This document shows, in pieces, positions 23,416 to 33,700 of a stretch of DNA of 64,000 bases. The notes beneath the pieces are model-generated. The model was not told where the DNA came from. It did no database searches and worked only from the letters and a program-made list of their open reading frames with translations. The stretch comes from Styela clava. Lineage: Eukaryota; Chordata; Ascidiacea; Stolidobranchia; Styelidae. Each line of letters starts with the position of its first letter. Within the stretch, counting starts at the first letter, position 1. A program made the translations under genes and the position numbers. Location of the stretch: positions 13,950,001 to 14,014,000 of the forward strand of contig NC_135251.1 in the NCBI RefSeq assembly GCF_964204865.1. The letters are read 5' to 3'.

Positions 23416-24410
23416 TCAAACAGAGTTTTCTCAATATATATGCTATAAATGACAACCATTTATGCTATAAATGGTGACAAAACCGACTTGAATTAACCTT
23501 CTGAAACGGATCAGATCAACGGACAACAACCAGGACAAGCAACAATTGGACGGAATCAACCAAAAAGCTGACCAAGCAGAAGCTTTCAATAAGTGCCGAG
23601 AAACCGTCTCCACAAAACGTGCGAACTTACGAACGTCGGGGAGATTCAAATTGCCTGGAACAACGAGTGAAGTATCAAATTGCTGACAAGCCGACATAAT
23701 CAAAAACATTATGAAAAGACAATAATTTCAATTGAAAGCAGTTGAACTATGGTAACGGACTCTGGAAACGTTAAAATCATGAATATGGACTGTATTGAAC
23801 ATCGATCGAAATGAACTCTTTTAGAACATGATATATGTTCGAGGTGAAAAACCTAATCAAAAACGAACTGTTGAAAACAATGAACTATATGGACTGTTTT
23901 ACGGTAAATTACGCGCTCTATTCCGAATAATAGAGAGAGGAATTGTCGCGCGTACCTAATGGATATACAGATCAGGAGCATGTCATTCTACAATTTGTTT
24001 CATGATTTGCAGGTTTTTCTTCTCATTGAGACAGACATTTTTCATTCTTCCACTAATACTAAGGTAAAGTACTTCTTTGTCTTCTTAAATATACATGGCG
24101 TTTCATTTGGTTTTCAATTTTTATAAATTAATTAATGGTAACAACTTTGAATATTCTAATTTCAAATACCTTTCAAGAGATTTATATTATTGAATATTTG
24201 TGGTTAGCATTCCTTTTCGATTAAATAGATTTCGTTAGAATTAAAATGCTTTCTAAAAGTAGATTCGAGCGAGTCATACTTTTAATTATTTACAAAGCCG
24301 TCATATCGAACGGTGAAATAATAAGCTCGTTAAACAAAAATTGTAACCAAAAGCGTTATTTTTTCAAAAAAGCCCTGAGATGGCATACACTTAAAAATGC
24401 GTTTTTTCTT

Positions 24411-24565
24411 CCCGACATGGGACAAGCATATATATATAGACCAACTAGGTCGCAACGCGCTTACTCTGCCCGACATGGGACAAATATATATATAGACCAA
24501 CTAGGTCGCAACGCGCTTATTCTTCCCGACATGGGACAAGCATATATTGACCAACTAGGTCTACA
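24411..24565 (+). repeat. Three-unit minisatellite, about 57 bp per unit
   Basis: Three units begin CCCGACATGGGACAA at 24411, 24469 and 24525, each followed by a TATATA stretch and ACCAACTAGGTC. A 116-codon open frame (24246-24596) runs through them, but there is no other support for it as a gene. Confidence 0.8.
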
Positions 24566-24892
24566 AAATCGTAACAATGCGATAAAGCGAGTATAAGTAT
24601 TTTAACTTAGCGAAATACATTAAATTGAAAATATGTTTTAACCGTCCAAACCAAAATTTTTCAAATAAAAATACGCCATCCTTCTGTAATTCTACTTTAC
24701 AACCTTTACCCTTTCTATAAACTCTTCTTCATTTCAATGTCGTGTCTCATTATAGATCATATACATTTAAATATTTGTTTTTTTTGACCTATATCATTAA
24801 TTTTAGCATTGTGTATTGTATTTTTCTATATATTTTCAATTTATTAGAGTTGCCAAATCTTTAAACTTCCAGTTAGTAAGATGGGGAGATAA

Positions 24893-25329
24893 TATAGCAA
24901 CTAACCCCCAAATGTACCCCATTTCATGTTAAAAATATGAAAACAAAGTTAATTTTTCTCAAAATTCGAACAAAGACTTTCGTAGGAATCAAATTACACC
25001 AGTTTTAAGAACATAACAGGTTCCATCCAGTCATTATCAAATTAAAATCTATATTCTCAAGACCTTTGGCACTGATTGAAATAATTATATCTAAGTTCCC
25101 ATCCGTACGATGTACCTAATTACCCTTATTGAGATAATAGAAGATTCTGTTTATAACGTGAATCACGAGCTCACGTTTACAGCATTTAATTGGATTTATG
25201 ATCAACGTATAAATACGACTCCGATATCTTTCGATAGGGAGAGAGAAGACGATGTAAACCATTCTAAGCTAGTCTAGATAAATGTTATAAGATTTATATT
25301 CTGTGTGTTGTGGAAATTTACGAATAAAA
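24893..25329 (+). repeat. LTR-like long direct repeat, copy 2
   Basis: Near-identical partner of 22979-23415, offset by exactly 1914 bp. What follows differs from copy 1, although a TTTATGCTATAAAT block reappears near 25461 as it does near 23461 after copy 1. Confidence 0.9.
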
Positions 25330-27949
25330 ACATATAGAGATTTTTAACGCATCTTCATTCACGTGGGCGTTGAAGCTGAAGGGTGAACGGGTGACTTGCA
25401 AGTTCTGAGACAATATACGAAATAGCAATATACGGTAACATCCCATTCATTTAACAATCCTTTATGCTATAAATTTATTAAGCAGTCAAGAAGGCCAGAA
25501 CACGGTAGATTTTTGACTCAAAACGAGGAATCTGGACCAGGACCTCCTACGATCAGACAGCACTAACTCAACTTCAACTCTTCAAGTTTAACGCCCGAGT
25601 TCGCGCTCGTGTATTTTTATTTTCCAAGCATCAACGCCCAAATTCATGGAATTTGTGTCTCATTATAGACCTATATATTACAACTATATGTTTTGTGTGT
25701 CAACCGGATCAAGAAATATGGACTTCAGCAAATCAATCCGTCTCAGAGAAATTAGAAATTACCAGGACAACTTGGTATTATTACTGGATTTTCAAATGTG
25801 TTTATCGACAAAGCAAGCTACGTAGAAAAAAAAACATTGATATTATATACGCAAGCCGATTTTTTTTTACACCAAAAAGCAGCATTTAGCGACCTATTGT
25901 TTGACGAACGTACGAACGAACATCTACTTTATTCTCTCAAGTCGATCACCATCTATTTCTCTATTTCAACATCACTGGAAAGCAAGTCGAATACCAATAC
26001 TCATGGCCCACTGAAAAGTCTGGCCAAATCAACAACATCGCGATCTTAACTTCAACTTTAACCTTCAATCATATGACACGAAAACTTCACTCTCCCCTAG
26101 CTGATTTAAGCCAATGCTCACCCAATTCCGGGTTTTGCCGGAAAGGTGCGTTTACATTTGTCTGGAACGTTGATGATACGAAAATTTGCACGAAATTCAA
26201 CGCTACCACACTCTTGTTACATTTCAATTCCTCGGGCAATCTTTATCGATTGGAACTACCGAGAGTTGGACAAAGCTTTCACAGTTTCGAAACTTGCTCT
26301 CAACGGACGAAATTTTAACGTCAACATTATTCTTCAAATCAACTATTAAGAAGTCGATTGTCCAAACGCAATGGCTTAGTTCTGGGTGTTATCGAAGATT
26401 TCATGAAAATCTGTAGATTTCACCGCAAAAGATCCTTCAACCGGGGGTATCTCAATCAAATTGGTTTTCCTGTGTCGTTGCATTAGTTGGTCATCAGCGA
26501 CTTTGATGCAGAATTAAATACACCAATACATGTCAAATTTTACGACATATTATTCAATCAGAAACCGTTATTAGCTAGTCTTACAAAATTTAAAAATTAG
26601 CAAACTAATTTTTTTTATTGTCGGGGGGAATTGTGTAGCAAGTACATAAGGATAGTTACTGTGTATTTTAATATTTTCACCACTTATTGTTAGTAGTGCA
26701 TGTTATTTGCCTGGGACAAGGTCGTTGTCCCAATTCATCTACTTTATGATATATTTTTCTCGCTCAGTGTAGCTTGTCTTTGTCGTTCTTTGTTAGTTAG
26801 AAATTTGGTTTCATCACATATACTTGCTTTAAGGTTTTAAGTGTAATTCGTTATTTGGATCAATTCGATTGTGCAACTTTACAATATAACAATTGGCATT
26901 GTGTGCTTTTTGACCTCTGAAGGAGTCAAGATCGGAGTTACACTCTGTTAACGTGTGTTCAATAACACAGGAGTGTGGACACGCAGATAGGGTCGAATCT
27001 TCGTTGCCCTATACTACCACGATTAAATGTTATTTGTAAATATTTTGTATAATAAGACGACTTGAGCCCACGAGTTGTCGCAGTGTTCGCTCGCTCTTAA
27101 AGTCCGAAATTTGAAATTCTAATCTGTATAAATAATGTGGTTCATCAGCCACCCGTTTAGTTCTTAACTTTCTTGAAAAAATAAGTGCAGCACGCCAAGA
27201 TTCGTAACACTTGGTTTTGGCCCGGGAGCGACAAAAGTTGCCGACCCTTGTCTTAGAGATTGCGTGTGGCAGTAACTCCGTGTCTTTCCATAGCTCTTTG
27301 CAATTTTGGAGATGCGTACAACCATGTTCGAAGCGACTTCTAATGATAACAAGAGAGCTACGCACAAATATATGGACACGTTAGACCAGAGCGAATCAGT
27401 CCTTACCGGTACCTCTGACGCTACCGGTATCGGTACATTTTTTGACGCTGACGGTACCCTCAAAAAAGTTCTGAATTTCCAGTAGCAAGAATTTTGCAGA
27501 ATCAAAACGTACAGCCAGTCATGACACTGACTAAAATCCGTGTTCCCATGGATAAAAAATAATACAGCAAAATTTTAGACGAAATATCAAATTTCATAGA
27601 ATTCACGCAAAATTTTGAAATAAATAAAAGTAATAGCCTTCTAGCGAAAAAATTAATCTTTAACCACTGAAAATTTCAAAGCAATTGGTCCAGTATTCGA
27701 AGAGAAAAGCGACTTTTTAAAAACGTGTCAAAGAACAACAACAACAACAACATAATATTGAAACGATCGTGTCCAAAAAGTGGGAGACTCGTGTATGATC
27801 TCCTTTTCATTCTTATTCTGCGTTTCTGCCGTTGTTAAGTCCCCTCCCCTTGAAAAAGTAACATTTTGACGGCCGTGCTTATTTTTGGCTCTGGGTAGAT
27901 GGCAACCCTGGCTATAGGAGACCCTTATTATCGGTCGTTCTGTGTGTCC

Positions 27950-28160
27950 AGCTCTGGCGTCTTAACGGCTGGACCGATCTTGATGAAATTTCACACGCGA
28001 ATTACTGTGTCCTGTCACCCTAGTACTGTGCGTTTAAGCGGAGATCCTGAGCGCCTACCGGCTTGTCTAAAACGGTATTACTCGTTGAGGACTCATTCAA
28101 ACGCTATGCGGATTCATTTGAGACCGCGGACTCGGGATTGGAAACACGGGTTGCTCTAAT
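27950..28160. repeat. Interspersed repeat with AACGGCTGGACCGAT motif
   Basis: AACGGCTGGACCGATCTTGA followed by TGAAATTTCACACG is a phrase I associate with dispersed repeats of several invertebrate genomes. Class and borders were not determined. Confidence 0.3.
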
Positions 28161-28540
28161 CTTAAAGCATCTTGGAAGACACTTTTAAACAAAGTACTCG
28201 GAATCTGCTTACCGACAGGAAAACTCGACTTTAGTCTCATTTTGAGAATTTTCCAGAATTGATGCGAATAACAATTTAGCTCGTCGACTAACGTTGTACT
28301 AAAAGAAGGGAATTTTTCCTAGCTGTTGCGTTAATAGCCCAAAATAAAGCTTATTGATGTCAAGAAATAAGTATATGATTTTCGCAATTATTCTGGAAGA
28401 GGAAAGTCAATGCGAACGCTGCATGTCGTGTGTGGAAATAAGAGTCGCTCATTTTCTTATCTATCCCGTGAAAGAGGAAAATTATATGGCAATTCGTCCG
28501 GTTACTAGAATTGGGATTAGTCGCCATTTATTTGCTTTCA

Positions 28541-28990
28541 GTATGGGATTGACATATTTGTCCCGGGGGACAGGAAAGTCGATATTACCATAGTTTACTG
28601 ATATGGCAAACCCTCTTGTCCGGTTACCACCCCCAAGGCATGTATTGGGTTAGTTAGACAGTTATTTGTTCCAGATGCATAGACTTGATGGCGAAGGAAG
28701 CCGTAACATAACAGCGGTTTCGTGAACCACCCTACGGCGGCGAGGAGTCTAGCAATCCTGTCGCGCATAATTATCCCACGCGGGATTCGAACCAATACAG
28801 GGTAATCAGAGGTGCTGTGCAGAGCGTATTCGTAATGCTTAGCACGATGCACCACACCGTCGAGCCGAGCTTCCAGGTGCGTGGACTTCATAGGTAGGTA
28901 GGAGACCGTAACCGACCAGCGATTGCATTGAATCACCATAGGGCGGCGTGGAAACCAGCAATCCTCCCGTACATATGTATCCCCGACGAA
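28541..28990 (-). repeat. tRNA-derived SINE, second family
   Basis: On the minus strand, GGTTCGAATCCCG (about 28787-28799) is a consensus B box. GTGGTGCATCGTGCTAAGC about 55 bases upstream of it resembles an A box. Downstream come GGCGGCG-containing and ACCGGACAAGAGG blocks. A related segment lies at 54940-55150. A second partial copy of the GGCGGCGTGG block at 28953 suggests a dimer. A 161-codon open frame through this SINE is an artefact. Confidence 0.6.
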
Positions 28991-29559
28991 ATTGAAATAA
29001 CTTACTGACATGTTGAAGCGGTTCTGATAGACATTGTTCAGCGCCGATTTAGACCGATTTATTCTGGCAAAAATAAACAAACTTGTGATCTAAATCTGCA
29101 GATTTTTTGTTTCAATCATGCTCTTGTACACAGCCTTCGCCCCTAATGCAAAAATGCAAGATTTGAGAAAAGCACACCCGCCACGTTTTAAAATAGCAAA
29201 TTAGTAATATCCAGTTTGAGTTTGGAATGATTTGAATTCAAGCGCAATCTGCATTCCAACCCCTAACTGGATAGCGTTGGTAGGGGCTTTGTAAATACGA
29301 TTCATATATATATACATTATTTGCGAACTGACTGGAAGATTCGCCCATTAACTAGGAGCTATTTAATTTAAAAACAAATCCCAGAGTAGAACATGCAAAT
29401 GAATATAGCACACGAAGATTAGTAAAATCATTGCTTATCTTAAGGTTGGGAATTCATTAAGCAAATCTGTCCGTGCGACTGCTAAAACGTCTACTGCTAC
29501 GTCGATTTTCCGAATTGGAAACAGAGATTTCCCAAGAACTGCTAATAAAATACTTGCTT

Positions 29560-29850
29560 CTTTGGTTGAGCATGGCATGTTTTTACAACTTTGTGCATTT
29601 TATATTGTTTATTATTCACAATCGGCTACTCAATTGCTAATTGCGAACGATTTTTTTCCAAGTTGAAACAGATAAAAACATATTTGAAGTACGCTATTCA
29701 ATGTCAAGTTAGCGCCTGTCAAGTTTATCTTTGATTAGCACCGAAGAGAAATTCCTGACGAGTGAGGTGAAAGAGTCTGTCGTCCAGACAGTTGTTGCAA
29801 GCAAAGTAGCGATTGGACGTGGAAACAAGTGCTTTTTGTTGATAAATGAA
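29560..29850 (+). pseudogene. Degraded hAT transposase C-terminus
   Basis: One frame reads ANCERFFSKLKQIKTYLKYA (about 29636-29695), recognisable as the hAT dimerisation motif normally close to ERSFSKLKLIKTYLRS. The match then shifts frame and continues as SSLSLISTEEKFLTSEVKES (about 29716-29775). The preceding residues (LYCLLFTIGYSI) fit the usual hydrophobic lead-in. At least one frameshift breaks it and no N-terminal part is seen nearby. Confidence 0.7.
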
Positions 29851-30661
29851 TTCGATGTTATACATGTGAGTTTGATTAGTTATTTATTAAACAAACGTTT
29901 CTATCTTACTTGACCTATGATTTATTTATTCTCAAGTATAACAACATTTATAATCCGTTTATCCCCCAAAGTTAAGTATAAGGGGCATCATTATGAGAAA
30001 CTCGCCCCGGGCAGCAGAAAAGTTTGGCACGCCCTTGATCGGGAGCCTCGCTATTCTTGAACTGACTTGTTTACTGATGCAGTACAATACCTCCGCTCAG
30101 TATTATATTGAAATCATTATTCTGAATTATCTCAAAGTCTCTCTCACCTTGCTCAAATTCATTAAACGGACCAGCATTTTGTTAGGCGAATGACAATCAC
30201 GTCTAAAATTACAAAAATTATATATATCTTACAATTTTATCAACGATCCACAGCCTAACTGAAAGACTAGTTGTTTGAACTCAATTTTTCTCATTTATAA
30301 GATTCGGAAGATCAAAATATGAAAAATTAATAATCAACAAAATAATATCAATAATGAAAAGTACAGAGATGATTATGAACAACAAATATTAAAATGTTTT
30401 GTTATTTTTAGGGGAAAATAGCCCATTTATCGGCAGAAAAATATATATATATATGAACGGAAATGGACTGTCAGACTTTCGAACATATAGTAATAATTTA
30501 AATGAAAAGAATAAGAGATTGTAGTATGGAAACAAGGATAATCATATGAAAACGATATATATACTGTATAGCCTATATCAGAACTGAACTTTTCTTTTGA
30601 TGCTTTTCTATATATTACGCCTATGGGAAGATGTCAAATTACAAACGAACTTATGAAAAGT

Positions 30662-30667
30662 TTTATT
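30662..30667 (-). terminator. Candidate polyadenylation signal for hedgehog
   Basis: AATAAA on the minus strand (TTTATT on plus), about 100 bases after the hedgehog stop codon. Confidence 0.4.
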
Positions 30668-30764
30668 CTATGTAAAAAAACTTCGTGTTTTGAAATGTAA
30701 TAAAAATGGAAATAAGTTAACATAGGTAATAAGCGCAACGTAGAAAATAAAATTAAACATATAT

Positions 30765-33700
30765 CTATATTTGATACATATATTCAGAAAAAAATGCGGA
30801 TCCCAATTTATATAAAAATCTGGGATACCACGGTACACCAATAGGAATGTCTCTCCAAAGTGGTTGCTCGACACGCCAGTCATGCAATTTATTATATAAA
30901 CGCAAGGGTGCCATTGTCCAGTGAGCAATTTTGTGACTGTTAAAAACAGCATAGCACGAAGCAGCGACTCCGTTTACTAGAATCGTGCCTTGCTCCGTAA
31001 GCGGCGCATAAGCGCCGTTGTCGGACGTTACCGCCGTGACACTGCCAACTCGCGATAGCTTAGTTTTTCGATGTAGGAAATTAGTTTTATTCGAGGAAGC
31101 GTGTGTTTCAAGCACGTAGTCTCCGACTTCTACGGATTCAGCGTATATGAATTTTGCGGAATTAAGTCTGTCTTGACCTGTATCGATGTCTGAATCAGGA
31201 TCTTGTGACTTGATGGCGTATAGGAGATGATTTCTCGTTAACTTCAAGACATTTCCGTTTTCTGTTGATATCTGAAGAAATTTCATTGAACTCTGAATGT
31301 CTTTCTTTTTTGAAGGTGGTATCCTATCCATAAAAGATATGATTTTATCCACGACTACTCTTCCTCTCCAGTCCACCGATAAAATTGAATCTCCTGGAAG
31401 AAGTTGCGACATTTGAACTGTAGTGCCATCGGGTCGATATGCGACGGAGTCCCCAGCAAAGCATCCTCCATATCTTGCCGCGTCCGATTTATCTGAACGA
31501 ATGTAATAAAGAAATTGTTACGAGAAAAATTTCAACAAAATATAAATCAAAAAATCATTTTCAGTTAGCTAGATTGCATAGAAGCATGAACTTAGAGACT
31601 CTAATTTATAAATATCTTCAAGCTTTAGAATAGTGGGTTTAATATAAATTATGTTGAGGATTAAACGAGCGGATAAACTATGAACGATTTTAACGGCTCT
31701 GTTCAGAAGCACTTTAATTCCATAGGTGCGGATCCCCATGAGCAGTCGATGTCATTAGCGAATAAATTGGTCAATAGGCATTGAGCGACATTATACAGTT
31801 AAACAATATTCACTGACAATTATATCTTAATGTTCACACAAATATAATAAGACAAGGCGAAGTCCAAAATATCAAATGCTTCAACTAGTCTACGGCTGGA
31901 AACCACCATAGAATAACAAATACCTCATCGAATAGGACTTTTTGAAAAACAGTACACAATATGGGGTCGGTATCGTTATTAGATCCGGCAATTTTGATGG
32001 TTTTTTCGACTATTCGGTTCATTGTGATATCTAAGTATTTAATTCATATTAGCTGTTATTTTGGTATGTTACTGTGCCATTTATATTTACAGTGCTTTTT
32101 GTTAATGTATCTACATGTGTTCTTTAATTTATTTGTGTTATTCAATATATATACCACAACGGTCTCGTGCAATTAACGAATTGGATTGAATACCGATTGA
32201 CGATTCTTATTATTGTGTCATAACAATTCGTGGTTTGGTAACATTCGCTTGAACATGGGTTTTTCATTTGGTTAGCAAAAATAATAAAAGAAAAAATCAT
32301 GTAATGTCGTAATTTTTAAGCCAGTAAAATTTGGCATAAAACAATGATTACAAGAAGTCCCAACGAATGTGCAAGAAAATCTCGCTCTCAAAAAAAGAGC
32401 AAATCTAAGCTTTTAAATACACTACTAATTAACGATAGTGCATATATAAAATATTGGAACGATACATGTGACAGAGGAACATTAACGACCTAATTCGCCC
32501 AAAATCAATAGGCTTCTGGTCCGAGATAAGATGAATGCACATGACAGATTCAATCTCGCTTTCGTGAGATATCGCGTGCATCTAACAGACATACAGACAG
32601 AAAGACAAATACCTATCAACATACTCACCGATCAAAATCGATAAGTAATAAAACTAGAATTCGGTTGGAAACCGAAGACTTATCGATCGAAAGAAAGTTA
32701 GGGGATCCCCCAAAACAGTGGTCTTACTCAATGGCGACACCGTGTGTCCCATCACTAATTAATTAATAACTCGCTAATTATACGACATAATCCATCCAAA
32801 ATCAATAGGCTTCTGATCCGAGCTATGTGAGATTCGTGAGATATCGCGTACATCTAACAGACAAACAAACAAACAAACGAGAATATCGGTCAGAGACCGA
32901 AGACTTATCGATCGAAAGTTAGGGGATCCCCAAAACAGCGCTCTTACTCCATAGTGACACCTTGTGTCCCATCACTAAATAATTAATAACTCGCTGATTA
33001 TACGACCTAATTCGCCCAAAATCAATAGGCTTCTGGTCCGAGATATGATGAATGCACATGAAAAATCTGGAGCAGATTCAATCTCGTTTTCGTGAGATAT
33101 CGCGTGCATCTAACAGACAGACAAACAGACAGACATACAGAGAAATACCTATCAACATACTTACCGATTAAAATCGATAAGTAACAATCCTAGGCTAGAA
33201 GAGTAATCACAGATCTGTCCTCTAACGTTATCATACTGCCTATCGGCATATGGTTCTAATGTGGGACTCACAGGCAGGAAAAATAAATGGAGTAGTATAA
33301 TTAGTGCACCAAATCATGAAATTGAAAATTTAGCACAAAAACGATTTGGTAGAAACTGAAGAACTGTTCTGAATTGGACATCTCTAACGCACACCACAGT
33401 TCCCTGGTAAGCGCTCGCCAATCAGGACCGCTGACAGTTTAAAAGATTGGTTCTCCAGTTTGAAAGATATTTTTGGTCCAACTACAACAACACAGATGAT
33501 GACAATCTAGCAAAACAATTTGTAGGTCTAATTTGTGTGCAATGAAGAGAGCAATGGATATAGAAAGCTTCTTCTACAGTTTTGAAAAAAAAAAGTTATA
33601 CAGGACGATAATTTCCAAATCAAAATGGACGCTTTCTATCAATACCGAAATAGAAATATGGGCGTAAAAGTCTTAGAATTGTTGCCAAATGGCTTCTGCA

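Larger units (their letters stand above)
22890..26659 (+). mobile_element. Degenerate LTR-retroelement-like insertion
   Basis: An identical 26-bp block starting TGTAGCAAGTACAT and ending GATAGTTAC occurs at 22890-22915 and 26634-26659. The second copy is preceded by TCGGGGGGAATTG, resembling a polypurine tract next to a 3' LTR. A 437-bp direct repeat (22979-23415 and 24893-25329) lies between. TGGTGACAAAACCGAC at 23471, after the first repeat, could be a primer-binding site. No gag or pol frame was found, so it would be non-autonomous or gutted. The right-hand LTR diverges after 26 bp, so the architecture is not fully explained. Confidence 0.5.
22628..27250. mobile_element. Possible inner element with AGGTCGGC ends
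   Basis: GAGGTCGGCCACCTGCGGGCC at the left and AGTTGCCGACCCTT at the right (inverse AAGGGTCGGCAACT) look like ends of the GGTCGGCAACCT type common on animal DNA elements. They lie inside the 22184-27910 insertion. No clear target duplication was found, so the pairing is tentative. Confidence 0.3.
22184..27910. mobile_element. Second hAT insertion, composite, with perfect 8-bp duplication
   Basis: The left end CAGGGTTGCCAT and the right end ATGGCAACCCTG are exact 12-bp inverted repeats flanked by identical GCTATAGG (22176-22183 and 27911-27918). Inside the left end GTGCTTATTT-type motifs recur five or six times (22199-22310), and the inverse recurs near 27876. These resemble subterminal transposase-binding repeats. 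The 5727-bp interior has no intact transposase and contains an LTR-like insertion and a minisatellite, so it is a dead composite element. Confidence 0.85.

Noticed and set aside
24246-24596. 116-codon open frame with internal repeats
   Set aside because: The repeats are the DNA minisatellite; units of 56-58 bp do not preserve one reading frame.
28785-28850. A possible tRNA gene on the minus strand
   Set aside because: A and B boxes are present but the cloverleaf is not credible and the segment continues into a SINE body.
28595-29080. 161-codon open frame on the minus strand
   Set aside because: It runs through a tRNA-derived SINE with a B box; no protein family is recognisable.
30261-30560. 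Possible further hedgehog exon after the stop
   Set aside because: The Hint exon ends with a clear stop and a nearby poly(A) signal; the sequence beyond is AT-rich without splice support.
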